Assembly (NCBI RefSeq): GCF_014805625.2
Contig: NW_023998414.1
Coordinates: forward strand, 43,554,525-43,618,524
Origin: Glossina fuscipes
Lineage: Eukaryota; Arthropoda; Insecta; Diptera; Glossinidae
Length of the DNA stretch: 64,000 nt
Direction: 5' to 3'
The notes under the pieces are model-generated. The model saw only the letters and a list, made by a program, of their open reading frames with translations. It was not told the DNA's origin and did not search any database. Below, one piece after another: positions 1 to 11,746 of the stretch (position 1 is its first letter; each line of letters opens with the position of its first letter). The translations under genes and the position numbers were made by a program.

Positions 1-639
1 CTTGTCTTATGTTTTATTTTATTTATGCTTCGCAGATGTATTTGTGCGTGTGCCGGTTGAAAGGAAACTTAAGTGCTAAGAATAATGCCAAATTTTACCA
101 AATAACAATTGTTCCGAGACATGAGAGTGAAGACAGTTATCCTGTTTATGTGTATGCGTATTTAGCGTGAGGGGGAGCAGAGCAAAGTGAAGAAACGCAT
201 CAAAAACCTACTCAAAGTTAAAAGGCTTATTGAAGACACATAATGTGACCATTTTCGCTTCTTTTTATATTTTCGTTAAAATGAATATGAAAAAAAAAGA
301 GACGGGCATGCAAAAAAAAAAAAAGAAAAAAGGAGAATATTAGTTGGGAAAAGTTGGAAAAAGTTGACCGAAAGAAAAGTACGTGTCCGTGTCTTCAGAT
401 GGAAGGAAATGCCTCGTTTCCCTTTCACTTTATTATTAACATTATTATAATTTTTGATTTCAACGAAGCAAGCAGAGCGCAGTCCTCCCAGTGCTTTCTT
501 ACTATCAGCAGTTGAAATAAAATGAAATTGAAGTGTGAAGTGTGTTAAAGAAAATGTCAAACGTCACTCACTCAATTATTTCAATTTTCCTTACATCCTA
601 CGTCGCTGGTGTTACAAGGTATATTAAGTTAATGCAGGC
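1..639. other. AT-rich non-coding DNA
   Basis: No gene seen. Short A-runs near 290-330 open a spurious minus-strand frame with no protein-like composition. No promoter or repeat boundary recognised. Confidence 0.6.
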
Positions 640-1200
640 ATAGGTAACACGTAAAATGGGTTAAGATGGACCCATCTTTTATTATACCGATGGATTCGGA
701 ATCGTAATCTCAATTGATCTAAGCATGTCTGTAAGTCTGTCCATCCGATGTGCGTCAGTTGTTGAGATATTTTGATGAAATTTGGTACAGTAACGTGTTT
801 TGACTTAAAGACGAAGGTTCGGATCGATTCACTTTTTCAACCGTCTCCATATAACGCCCTATTCTGAAAAGTCGTTATATGAAAAAAAACTGCAATTTTC
901 AAAGTTTCCTCGACAAAAGTGGCTAAATAGTAGTATTTTGGCATTCGAAATTGGTATGAACAGTCTGGACCGGCTGTGGCAATTTTTGAACCTCTTCCTA
1001 TATAATGAAAACTGAAGTTTATACGACAAAAAGGTATAATTTTGAATGCTTCATAATAGTGATTTAACATAAAAAATGAACTGTACCAAATTTGGACCAT
1101 CCCGTCCTATTGTTTGGTGTAAAAAAAGGCTTCAATATATGGTGACGAAAATTAACCCATAATAATAATTTGATACCAAAATAAACTTTACGAAATTGAG
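640..1200 (+). repeat. Dispersed repeat family A, copy 1
   Basis: This stretch shares an ordered series of blocks with 16200-16740 and 57880-58310. They are a 'ttttattataccgatggatt' start, a 'gtctgtccatccg' block, 'gagatattttgatgaaattt', 'ttcggatcgattcac' and 'atataacgcccta'. The shared order shows a dispersed repeat of about 550 bp. A piece of it ('gtgatttaacataaaaaatg') recurs in reverse at 3555-3720. No coding capacity is visible, and the class of element cannot be told from the sequence alone. Confidence 0.65.
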
Positions 1201-2018
1201 ATCATTTACGCCTGTTTTTGAATCCTGCTCTTTGTAAGGATTAAACTTGTGCTACACTAAGTTGTGTTTTGGGCCCGCTTCCGCATAAAAATATGCATTT
1301 ATTCAGACACAAGACATAATATTTGTATTCTTGAATAAAATTAAGAATTGTGTTAGACAACTTGTCCGACTATAATCTTCTTACTTGCCATACGCATGTG
1401 GACAGCAAAACAAAATATTATCAAATTAATAGCCAGCAAAATAACTTAATTTCATATTGAAATTGTTACTTTCTCGCTTTGTTATTCGTTCAATTTACAA
1501 TTATCCATCCAGTGAATGCCTTCTTATATGGCATAAATTTGATTTTCTTCGTACATCAAGCATATAATTTGAAGCTTTTGCTCCCGCGAATGAAAGTAAG
1601 AATAAGTACTGTGTACTGCGTCGTGCTTCATTAAATACGTATAGACATGTGCAAACTTAAACTCCATTCATTGCGTATAGATAAATATAAAAAATTTATT
1701 TAATAAGTTTTTTTTTTTTTGTTTTTTTAACAAAACGCATAGCAACGAAAAAAGGAACAATTTTTTAAATTGAATTTTCTGTATTTTCGTTGTGTCTGCA
1801 CTACATTTTGAGGATGTGCGGGTAGGCGTGAAATATCGTGTATATACATAAAACACTATACACTTTTTGCTAGATATGTATGTATATAAACGATTCTTGT
1901 CGACTTCGTATTATGTATGGGTTTTGTTTTTCAAAGTGCGACTTTATTCGAGAAACATAGTCTAATTCGAGAATGAAACAATCAATCTAATGCACTTCAA
2001 ATGTATTGAGCGCTTCTT
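1201..2018. other. Non-coding DNA
   Basis: AT-rich, with a T-run near 1710-1728. Short frames here are interrupted and low in complexity. Nothing recognised. Confidence 0.6.
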
Positions 2019-2231
2019 TTATAGTTCGATCAGCTTGTCAGCATCTTCAAAATACGCTCCAGTTTCGCTCTTGACCACATCATTTAAACTGGACCTTTTT
2101 TTTCGCGAGTGTTCGCCGAAAATTGAGAGCAGTGATCGATCGGATTTAAATCTAGAAATTGCTGTATATTGAGAAGCAATTCCAATCATTTTTTGTGTCC
2201 TTTCGTTGCATTCCACTTTTGGCCGCGGCAT
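2019..2231 (-). pseudogene. Short coding repeat, copy 1 (unidentified element)
   Basis: An ATG-initiated minus-strand frame of 70 codons beginning MPRPKVECNERTQKM and ending in an acidic tail, AYFEDADKLIEL. Its 3' half is clearly related to the minus strand at 22250-22512. The blocks 'GAAACTGGAGCGTATTT' and 'GAAACTGAAACGTATTT' match, with further similarity upstream ('GGAATTGCTTC' / 'GAAATTGCTGC'). Two copies 20 kb apart, one of them frame-broken, suggest the remains of a mobile element or a small gene family. A TATAAAG-like box lies about 30 bp upstream of the ATG. No family is recognised; a live small gene is less likely but not excluded. Confidence 0.4.
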
Positions 2232-2984
2232 TGTAATGCCTTGTCTTTGCCTTTATATGGAAACAATAAAATAATTTTTGCAAAAATAAAAATTGTGGTG
2301 TAGGGTACTTGAAGGTCGGCCTTGCTCTATTATAATGTTCTTATTTGTTTTTTTATAACAGAACCTGTGCCGCCATTTTGTTTTTCAAAAATTGTGATAA
2401 TATTTTTGAGCTAAAGTGTCAAGAATTTCAAGCAAATCGCTCCCAACGCAGAATTACATCCTTTGTAAGGCTCTGTGTTTTCGTTCGTAATGAAGTGTGC
2501 AAGCAATATATGCGTCCATATGCGAAAATGTTAGATGCTTGAAAAGAAATTTATTATTTATTAGATAATTCATATGGAGTAAGTTTTCTCTTTTCTTTAC
2601 AAAAAAAATTATCTTAATCAGTGTGAAAACATGTCCCGAATAGTAAGAGGAAAATATGCAACAAACAACTCTGAGCAAACATTTACATATAAAATTTGAT
2701 AAAACTATGAATTCGAGCGGTTACTGACATGTCCACATATATCAAATATATTTATATTATCTTTATATATGCAAGTCTTCTTAAAATGCGCAGAAGTTTA
2801 AAATAGATACTAAACTTGTAAGTGGTACGACAAGACAATTTTTGGTTTTTAGAAATGAGTTCGTATTAACTTTCAGCATGTTTCGATAGCATTTTGACAG
2901 CTACTCGTATATATTCGGAATTTTCTCATCCTTACTATTCATTGGTGGTAATAAGAGTATGTCAACTTTCTGCGTAGAAAGACT
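2232..2984. other. Non-coding DNA
   Basis: AT-rich sequence; short frames on both strands lack a protein-like pattern. No repeat match noticed. Confidence 0.55.
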
Positions 2985-3300
2985 TCACAGGAATCCACCT
3001 TTTATTATACCGATTGATATAAAATTATTTGCTGTTCTTTCAAGCATTTTTATGCGTCTATTTCTTTATCTCGCTATAGAGCGGAATTTTTGTTTTTGAT
3101 ATATTGTCGGGAAATTTCATACGCTGACATATTTTGGACAGGTAAAATGGAAGATGCGCTTACTAAGCGTATGAGGAAAGTTTGTTTCGGATGGGATCAT
3201 TTTTCGAAATCGCTGTCGTATAGAACCGTTATCGCCATAAAACGTAATTTTTGTATTTCATGATAAAACTTCGTCCATAAATTACGAATTTGACGTTTCA
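2985..3300 (+). repeat. Dispersed repeat family A, copy 2 (diverged)
   Basis: Shares 'ccttttattataccgattga' at its start with the copy at 640 and has a diverged 'tttcggatgggatcattttt' block corresponding to the 'ttcggatcgattcac' block. The match is patchy and boundaries are approximate. Confidence 0.4.
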
Positions 3301-3549
3301 GTGTTCTATATTAAGTTGGGATCACATAGGTTTGTTCTTTGAACTTTTTCGCATTTAAACGTTCACACAGCAAATATGTGAAGTCTTTGTATCGCAACAA
3401 AATATAACTTTTAAAGAAGTAAGAAAATTATAGTTGGACAACCCCGTTAATTACATACTCTACACTATGCAGTCTTCTCTTCTTCTTTTTCGTATGAAAT
3501 TACTATTATGAATCAATCTTCATCGCCACATATTAAAACTGAGACTATT

Positions 3550-3725
3550 CCTCTCTACAAAGGATGCATTTATATGAAAATCCCTGTTTGGGTGGAATTC
3601 AAAGAATAGGCCGAGATGGTCCAAATTTGGTATAGTTAATTTTTTATGTTAAATCACTATCCATGGACAGGCATCAGACGAACAGACGGACAGATAGGCT
3701 TAAATCAATAGTAAAAAATGGTCCC
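3550..3725 (-). repeat. Dispersed repeat family A, reverse fragment
   Basis: 'gatggtccaaatttggtata' followed by 'tttttatgttaaatcactat' is the reverse complement of the end of the copy at 640-1200 (near 1060-1110). Only the tail of the family is present. Confidence 0.55.
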
Positions 3726-5094
3726 CTCTTAGGCCTTTTGTTGCATGCTACATACGACCGCAATAGCTTCATATACCGTGTATCACAAGTAGTGTAGGAT
3801 ACAATTAGGCAAACTGCTGTAAGACATTTAAAGATCGTCTTTGCCTTATTATGTCTACTATATTTCAACTTGTTCTTGTTATAGGACATTGAATATGCAT
3901 TTTTAGTGTAAAACCTTAACCATATTAGGAGCAGTTTGAGCAGACGTCTGTTAAGATTATTTCTATAATGGCAAACCTATTGACGCCGCTATGCATCCTT
4001 TGTCCTTGCATATAAACAGAACATAAACAGAACATTTTCTTGAATAAACTGCTTCCGCCTTCATCTTAAACATATTACATAATTGCATAAAAGTTATGCC
4101 TTAGAAGAAAGGATATTAACTAATTAAAGCTAAAGTTAAACTATTGTGAATTTTATCGCGTTATGGATAAATTTTTTCAACATTATATTTTTCGCCCAAC
4201 CTTAACTAACATAATCAAGAAAGGAAAAATAAAATTTACTTTTGATAGACGTTTAAAAATAAAATTAAAAAAAAAAACAAACTGAAAGCCATTGCCTGGC
4301 ATATAAGATTCGATTTCATTTTGTGTTTTTTCTTTTTTTGTTGCAGCGCAACGGATTTTCTTCACTCCTGAAGATAATTGTTTAAACGTTTTTTCCTTTC
4401 TTTTTTCTTTTTTTTTTCATTTTAAGTTTTTCCTTTTTCTGTTTTCTCCTTTCTATTTTGTTTGTTGTCGATTTTTAAAGGGCCACTTAACTTTCGATTT
4501 TTCATCACTGAGAACGTTAAGAATTGATTTGCATTTTCCTATTCTTCTTCTTTCTCTTCTTCTTTTATTGCGAATAATGGTTGAAATTTAATGTAAATAT
4601 TATTACTCCACCGCTCTGTAGCAAAAAAAAAGAAGTGGCAACGTTTAAATAGGTTCAATAATCGCATATAAACTATGCTTTCGACGTTAATTAAAAAGGT
4701 GTTCATAAACTCTTTTCTAAAACTTGAAATGCGTAAATTATATGCTATTCTCGTCCACTCACGAAATGCAAAGACGAAGACGATGACAAAAACGAAAACG
4801 AAGGCGAAGGCGAAGGCGAAGGCGAACACGAAGAAAGAACCTTTCTAATCATAGTCTTGATGTTATGAATTATTACCGGGCTTTGTTACATTCATTTAAC
4901 GTTCAAACTGACAACGTAGAAAATACTTTAAGACTTTTTGGTGATTTAGCAGCTAGCAACTAACGCCTGCCTGTGCGAGTAATAAATTTTGTGAAAGCAC
5001 TAAAAATTTTCTAGGCATTTAAAAAAGTCCTTTTCATATCATTTTAAGAAAAGTGGATGCATATTTTTTCTACAATATCCACCATCGACGAATG
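3726..5094. other. Non-coding DNA
   Basis: AT-rich with pyrimidine-rich runs around 4385-4450. No exon or repeat recognised apart from the purine repeat near 4800. Confidence 0.55.
4771..4835. repeat. (GGCGAA)n-type purine repeat
   Basis: Tandem GAAGGC/GGCGAA hexamers at 4800-4825, flanked by related GAC/AACGAA repeats. The minus-strand frame over it reads alternating Phe-Ala, a product of the repeat rather than a protein. Confidence 0.8.
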
Positions 5095-5195
5095 GGGTTA
5101 TGCTCATTTTGTCGAGACGTTTGCAACATCCAGAGGCAGGCTTCACAGACGCCTTAGAGCATATAATTATTTAAATGTGTATATATACTTATACA

Positions 5196-5234
<39 letters not shown>

Positions 5235-5390
5235 ACATAATGTCTCTGTTAAATATTTCCTTGGCTGCAAAAATGAAGCTGTCGGCGCGGACGATTGGAA
5301 ATTGCTACACGCATCGGCCAAATGTGGCTCTCTTAGGATACGGGTGGTGGATGTAAAAGATTCGCTCACACGCGTATATAATCTTCTTAC
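5095..5390 (-). repeat. Dispersed repeat family B, reverse, internally shortened
   Basis: Begins with the family's 'acgtttgcaacatccagagg' block and ends with 'gattcgctcacacgcgtata' and 'aatcttcttactta', equivalent to the hairpin end of other copies. A (TA)n tract at 5199-5232 sits inside. The 'aaaatgaagctgtcgg' block matches 'aaaatgaagctatcg' at 23880. Confidence 0.6.
5199..5232. repeat. (TA)n microsatellite
   Basis: About 15 uninterrupted TA units within repeat family B. Confidence 0.9.
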
Positions 5391-6140
5391 TTATTTATTT
5401 ATTTATTTTTTTTTTTTAAAAGATTTAAAATCCTTTTTGTTTTTTTTCTTCATGTTGTCCTTTCATAAGAACTTTTTTGTCAGTTTTATCCTTTTGATTT
5501 TAACTAAGGACTTCAATTTATTTATTTATTTATTTATTTTTTTTGTTTTTTTTTGGCTAAAGTTATTTTGAATTGTTATTGAGAAACTTTCACGTCCGTC
5601 GTGTTAATATGTTTTGGGTTTTTGTTTGTGAAACATATACAACAAAAGACACGGAGAACTTTGTTTATACATTGCGGTAAAGAAAGTTTTTGTTTTTCAT
5701 TTTTGCCTGAAAGAGAACACATTGATGCATTCGTTCATTCATTTTCCATGGAAACATAGAATTATTTTAGAGAGCTTTTCTCATTTCTTCCCTCCAGAGA
5801 ATGATGATTAATGAAAGATTTTTTATTTAAAATTTACCTGAAACATCTTATTCATTTTTTCTTCTCATGAAATTCAGATAAATTGTCAAAGTATGCCCAT
5901 GTTATCTACGTTTCGTTTCAATTTTGAATTACATACAGAAGCATTTAAATAAAATTTTCAAGATCCCCTAACGCTTTCGACGCGGCCGACAACATTGTAC
6001 TAAAAACCCTAAATGGGGACTTCTTAAAATCGAAATTATGATTTTTACCATAATAAAAAAATTCTAGCACAAGTATAATCTGTGTCGTTTCTTTCCTCGT
6101 CTCACGCAAATATATTTTATTTTATATTCACGATTGGAAC
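5391..6140. other. Non-coding DNA
   Basis: T-rich with TTTA tandem repeats at 5385-5410 and 5517-5540. Nothing gene-like seen. Confidence 0.55.
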
Positions 6141-6360
6141 TTGGAGATATATCCCATATTTTCAAAACGTTTTGAACATGCTGAAAGAAGCTGCAGAGAC
6201 GCCATGAATTGTATACATATTCTTAATTACCGTCAAAAGCATGTCTGCTTATTTTCTTGTCTCTCTGTCCGTCTGTACAAAATGTGGTGCAAATGTTCTC
6301 TCAGTCGTAAAAATGAATATATCGAATTCAAGTTTGACAGTCCAGGGACACCTTAACAGC
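6141..6360 (-). repeat. Dispersed repeat family B, reverse fragment
   Basis: The blocks 'aaacgttttgaacatgctga', 'gcagagacgccatgaattgt', 'tccgtctgta' and 'gtaaaaatgaatatatcgaa' follow the order of the full copies at 23720 and 56400. Only the non-hairpin half remains. Confidence 0.55.
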
Positions 6361-8469
6361 ATAATGTTAGCTGACAGCATTTAGAAGCTGTTTTAGCAAA
6401 ACTGACAAACGTTACTGCTGACATTAGTTTAATGTTTCGCGAGAAGAATGCTTGATAGCGTTTATTAGGAAGAGGAAGAGGAGTTTGTACTCTCCTCTGC
6501 AGAGAATTATTAGATGACGGTTAGGTTCACTTAGGAAAGGTATTTAGTTTGCGGAATTTTTATACTGGCATCCTTATTCCAACTCCCAGGCTCTGCAGTA
6601 GTAGGGAACTAAGTACTAGTAGAGTTAGGTCTCGGGCCTTCTGATTATTTAATAAACACTCAACTTTAGTCTTAAAGTCAATGTTCGCTAAGAAAAGTAA
6701 CGGTAAAATTTATGGTACATACATATGTTTTGCATGGTTCCCTCCCTTTTATCCCATTTGTAGATTATGGTTTCGAACATTTTAGCTTAAGAAAGACATT
6801 GAATTGCCAGACATTGTTTTCGATTTCGTTACATCGCCCGCAGTTTCATCGATTACTACGTTATTTGCAGATCGCATTATTAAGAGTATTTACCCCATCT
6901 AACTGGAGTTGAAATGTAGATATATTTGTTTCTCTGTTCTCCCTTTAACAACTAAAGGGTAAACTTACATTTTAAATTTTGAGATAAGTAATGGCGTAAA
7001 ACTTAAGAAAAAACATGACCGCAAAACTTGACCGTTAAGGAAAAAAGAATGTAGCGAAGATCAGCCATGATTAGCGAGATTTTGAAAATCGATCAAGAAG
7101 ATTACAAACGTTCCGACCCCTTTAAACGGTTGGTAAAGGAATGTACATGCAGACCAGTTTTGACAGCCGACAACTGACTTGTAATGTTTTAAGCAGGTGG
7201 CGAAGAGGGAGAGAGAGACAAACAGAGAGAAACAGAGAGAGATAAAGCGTGAACGAATTGTCGAACGCGGAATTAAACGCCAATTGAATGAAAATACATT
7301 TGATATGATCAGATGCATTTTTATTCAAGGGCAGGATCTATAGTATCTTTAAGTTTAAGTCAGTAACGAAATAAAGTCAATAATATCACAAGCTGTGTAG
7401 CAGACGTTGTCGTCCTGCTAAAAGTTAATGCTGTTCATGTGAATAGCATCAATTTTAGGCCAAAAAAGTCAGTCAGTATTGTTCGGCAATCCAATCAATC
7501 AATTAATCAGTCGAATCACCAGCCTTTTCGAAAACTTATGGGCCAATTATATCGTCAACTCAAAGTACAAAGTTCACTCGATTATATGTGTTTGTTGTTC
7601 GTAGCCATATGTACGAGAGTTTTGCTTTTCGACGTACTTGGGAGAGATGCGAATGAGTCTCAGTGTTCAGAATAAATTTATTTAAAAAATCAAAAGCTTG
7701 TTCACGCAGGTAATTAGTACGAACTAGCGAGACGATTGGATTTTACTCGGGAATAGCCAGCATAGTGATATTTGGCTTTTGATAGGGCAAAAAGGAGCCG
7801 AAATTGAAATCACAACTCGCGGTTGTATAGACTTGTAGTCCCCTTTTGCAATTCGGGACTTGCGTAGTGGTTTCTTATTACGATGGTCTACTTCATTGTA
7901 CAATGTCCGGGGGTGATATTTGTACATCTCTGTATCAGCCTTTACAGGTTCTCGCTAAATGGTCGACTTCGTACCTTCAGAAATTAATATCTGAGTGCTT
8001 GACTATGCTCATATCCTTTTCTCCAAATCATTAGTGCGAAGCACTTTGTAAACATAAGCACCAAGTTGTTAAAAGGGTTCTTTTACATGAACATTTTTTA
8101 AACGGAAACTTTAAGAGATCAGTGAATGCGTTGCGATGCTTTGGCGATTCCTTCAAAACCCCATACTATGACAAATCAATAAAAATGACTTCTGACGGCA
8201 CCTTGCCCGCTTAAGCCCATCTAAGCGAAATTGTAATAACGAAGAGCAGGAGAAAGAAATGCTTAAGGGAAAGATGGTTTATCAATTTGGAGAACTATAT
8301 GATTGAAAGAAAGAAAATTGGATTTATTTTTTTTCGCATAAGACATTAAAGGAAAATTGTCACTACAAAGGGAGCAGTTAACAACTTGTCGGTTAATCGT
8401 TGCTTCATCTCGCATTAAAGTATTCCGGAGATCACATATTTTTGTAGTTTCTTTCAAAAACATTTGCAA
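6361..8469. other. Non-coding DNA
   Basis: Mixed intergenic sequence. Frames up to 85 codons occur, but overlapping frames on both strands are equally open and none has a recognisable motif or splice sites. The region 7720-8040 is slightly richer in GC; nothing recognised. Confidence 0.5.
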
Positions 8470-8475
8470 TTTATT
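8470..8475 (-). terminator. Poly(A) signal AATAAA of the cuticular protein gene
   Basis: AATAAA on the minus strand about 95 nt past the TGA stop at 8569, a normal distance for the 3' UTR of a small insect gene. Confidence 0.5.
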
Positions 8476-8568
8476 AATTTAAGGTTAGATGACAATTTTT
8501 GTAGGCTTAAGCCCAATCCAATTTGGTCCATTTGGAATATTCCTCAGCTTTTGTGGATGCTTGCGTTG

Positions 8569-9377
8569 TCAATGCAGTTTACTGTAATCGTAACCCGATG
8601 TTCGTTTTGGTAGTAAATAGTTGTTATCCGGATCGAGACCATGTTGGCCGTAAGCTCTAAAAGAAGGATTTTGTTAAAAAGAAAAAAATTTACTTCCTGC
8701 ACTCACTGTAGTCCTGCCCTTGAAGACGTAGGTGGTGGTGTAGGCAAATGCGCACCCACTGCATGGAAGCCATTACTATCCGCCTTATAGTTTACTGAAT
8801 AGACACGTCCATCGTCGCCTGTGTAAGAGTAAGAACCGTGCACATTTAGAGACCCATCGGGCCCAATTATATGGAATTCACCATTTTCATCGCGTTTAAT
8901 GCCATTTCCGGTTTCAAAGCTTTCGTAATAAAAACGAAAAATTTCTTTAATTAATTCCGTACGGTTTGTAAAGAGGCGATAAGACGGAGAGAGTACCCGA
9001 AATTATAGTTTCCAGCACCGTCGCTATTATAATCGTTCCTTATGATGGGTATTTGAATAGACGGGGTGTTCCTTTGTCCAAAATAAGCCGACCCATGAGA
9101 AACCGAGGACGCTGCGTATTGCTGATGTAATGATATCGATCCTGAATCTGCACCTTGGAAGTGCGAAGGGCTCTTACTTACTGCATAACTGGGCGGCAAG
9201 TAACTACTGGAAGGTCCCCGGGCTGAGATCATATTCGAACTAAAAATCACTACAGCTACGCTGATTAACTGAAACCCAATGTAAAGAAAAGACTTTTATT
9301 TATTTATTTTTTCTTCTTCTTCTTTTTTTTTTTCTTAATTGTTTAATCCTCTTTCATCTTATTCTTACGAATTCCAT
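8569..9377 (-). CDS. RR-1 type cuticular protein (chitin_bind_4), complete, 4 exons
   Basis: Structural protein of the insect cuticle, secreted by epidermis and expected to bind chitin. Coding exons are 9377-9369, 9268-8997, 8919-8707 and 8656-8569. Donors are GTAAGA, GTACTC and GTGAGT; acceptors are TTTCAG, ACGAAAG and TTTTAG. Joined, they give 582 nt: 193 residues plus TGA. Residues 1-19 form a signal peptide (MEFLISVAVV...ISA). Residues about 20-85 are Ser/Tyr/Gly/Gln-rich low-complexity sequence. The Rebers-Riddiford domain covers about 88-157: it starts YNFGFETGNGIKRDENG and ends GRVYSVNYKAD-SNGF-HAVGAHLPTPP, matching the G-x-Y-x-A-D-x-x-G-F-x-x-x-x-x-x-x-x-P core of RR-1. The tail (166-193) is short and polar and ends DYSKLH. 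Length and a tiny first coding exon (3 codons, splitting the signal peptide) are usual for the family. The domain assignment is firm; the exact Drosophila Cpr orthologue was not determined. Confidence 0.93.
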
Positions 9378-9457
9378 GGTGATTCTTTTAGGGTAAATGC
9401 TGTGTTTCAGCGTTTGATTGAAACGAAACTGTTGCAATTGTTGCTCGAGTAAGCCGA

Positions 9458-9464
9458 TTTTATA
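9458..9464 (-). promoter_or_regulatory. TATA box of the cuticular protein gene
   Basis: TATAAAA on the minus strand, about 80 nt upstream of the ATG at 9377. A start site 25-35 nt downstream would fall near the 'CAACAGTTTCG' stretch at about 9430, giving a 5' UTR of about 50-55 nt. TATA-driven promoters are common in cuticular protein genes; this placement is inferred. Confidence 0.6.
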
Positions 9465-10266
9465 GCCACAGATAATAAATCTGCACTTTACTACAAACAT
9501 TAAGGCAGGTGGTATAACGTGACGTGTTATCTTTTATGATCGTTTGAAAATTTTTTAAGTTGTTTTCATCGCATTGTTCCGAAGCATTCAATCGTTTATT
9601 TTAACCACTATGGGAGTCTAGTGGATAATCAATATCGTTATTCCGTTTGTAACATGTATTGAGGAGTGATTAATAAATAAATAAACAAAAATGAAGTGAG
9701 ATACTTTGTCAGCCACCTGCTGCTGAAACCGTCTTTCAAGGTCGCAGCTTCTTTACGGCACATTAATCAAACCGGAATAGATTCGAAAATATCTGAAATC
9801 TCAACGCTTTGTTACTTTGGATAAATATCGACTGAACCTTTGAACTGACTCAGAATTGAGTCTTGCAACTAATATAATAAAGTAGTGTTCGCGCTTAGTG
9901 CCTTATTGCTGGTGTTTATTTTCTCGTCTCCACCTTATTATATCTATTAAATGCAAAACGTTTCTGTTAACATTTTTTCCTCTTAAGGGTTTTGGCTTTT
10001 TTATTATTTGTTAGCTATTAAGATTTTTTGTATTTCATAATTGAAAATATATATATATATGTTATATGTTCTATATTTTTATGCGACAGCAAATATCTGT
10101 TACAACATCGCTATACTTTTTGATAAAATATATATTTCGATTTCCGTGAATTACGTTTCGATTCGTTTTTTTTTTTTTTTCTTGTTTTTACACACATATT
10201 CAGTAAATTCATGTGCATAATTGTTACACCCTACATAGGGATAGGGATATTTTCATGATTTTTGTT
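9465..10266. other. Non-coding DNA upstream of the cuticular gene
   Basis: AT-rich intergenic sequence with a short (TA)n at about 10048-10060 and a T-run near 10167-10180. No gene seen; it may hold enhancers of the cuticular gene, but no site can be named. Confidence 0.5.
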
Positions 10267-10479
10267 TCATGTTGATTTGATCATTTCTCCATGACCAGTC
10301 GCGGTATAACTAGCACGCTTTTCAGGAAAAATCATTATACGATAAAAATTGTTTCTTCTTGAAAAATAGTGCTTTGGTATATTAAATGAATGCAAAAAAT
10401 TGGGAGAAGATTTGACTTGGAATTGGAGCTCTCGTCCAACAACAAGGGCAAGAAAAACCAAAAATAATCCATAGTACAT
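10267..10479 (-). CDS. Candidate small secreted peptide (70 aa), unverified
   Basis: An ATG-initiated minus-strand frame of 70 codons. The first 15 residues (MYYGLFLVFLALVVG) are strongly hydrophobic like a signal peptide. The rest is basic and polar with SRR and EKR sites (FSRRNNFYRI, FPEKRASY) that could be proteolytic cleavage points. A TATATAT box lies at 10514-10520, about 35-40 bp upstream of the ATG. No AATAAA is seen close downstream and no family is recognised. A chance frame in AT-rich DNA remains quite possible. Confidence 0.3.
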   Translation of the reverse strand: MYYGLFLVFLALVVGRELQFQVKSSPNFLHSFNIPKHYFSRRNNFYRIMIFPEKRASYTATGHGEMIKST

Positions 10480-11722
10480 TATGATAAAAAAATTGGTAGA
10501 AAATATCGATTCGATATATAAAGGTTACATATGGATCACATTACTCTATTTGTCGGACCTTATCTCTTAAAAGTATTCTTTATATCGCTAACCGTTCTAG
10601 TTTTCAATACATGCTGACAAAGTTGGGAGAAAGCAATGTATTGAAGGAAGTGGTGTACGGTATTTAATAATTGATCTTGTCAGACAGAAATTCAAAGTAA
10701 CGTTTACACGAAAATCTTTACGTAAGAACAGAATCATGGATTAATTTGCTTCTTCGGAGTTGAAAGGCGGAACTTAGCAAATGCTCGTACGCTCTTATCT
10801 AAGTTTGAAATTGGTCACGAGATACTTGCTAATTCGCTGAAGTCAGCTAAAAAATTGAGATTCTGCAATATGATTGATTGATAGATTGATTTATATTTTC
10901 TTGAACATGTTATGCGTCTTCTTAGTCATTTAAAAGCCTTTAAAAAAAAAAAACTAATCGTTTATCGATTATGAAGGAAATGTTGTTAAAAGTGCTGCGT
11001 ATCCAAGTTTCCGCACAAGACTTGTTCCTGATTCCTACTACTATTTTTCAAGATCAAAGTGTTTTATTTAAACGATCACAAGACGTAACGAATGCGACAA
11101 TGATATATCGAGAAAAGATTACCTTACTTGTGTTTTCTTTTTTGAAGAACGTTTAAAATTTTATCTTTTGAGGGGAAGCACATGCGTTGAATACATTTCG
11201 GTGCCGTTTCAAAGAACCGCTCCTTGATTTTTAGTTTTGTCTTTTTTTTTTTTTTTTTGTTTTTTCTTGTTTTTCTCATATATTTAACAAAATTGCACAG
11301 TTTATGTTTCACGGTAGGTCGGTTATGTTTATAAATATTTTTCGATAGCAAAAAAGAGAAGAAACAAAAAAAAACAAACAGTTTTATTTCTCGCATTGTA
11401 AACTGTGTCGTCTTCCGTTTGTACTGTCTGTTGAATATGTATTCATTTGGGTTGCTTTTCAAAGGCCCTCTAATAACACTTCATTATCATTCATTAGTAA
11501 AGCAGCAAAAAATTCAATGCAAAGTAATGTAATAGCAGTGGGTGTGTGTTTTATATATGCAAAGGGAATGGGAGCGAAGCAGTTTTGTAGAAAAAGGAAA
11601 AAAAGAATGCGTTGAAATTTATGTGCGAATTATGTAAAGTTTGGCAATTTGACGAGTTGAAGTTATGGCAATGATTGCCCATAGTTTTGGTCTTAAGCAT
11701 TCGGAAAGAATTCAGGAAAATA

Positions 11723-11746
11723 ACACACACACACACACACACACAC
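11723..11746. repeat. (AC)n microsatellite
   Basis: About 12 uninterrupted AC units. Confidence 0.95.

Noticed and set aside
4539..4829. 96-codon minus-strand frame with Phe-Ala repeats
   Set aside because: Translation of the GGCGAA hexamer repeat.
11124..11462. 112-codon minus-strand frame rich in Lys and Phe
   Set aside because: Crosses a long T-run and A-rich stretches; no motif.
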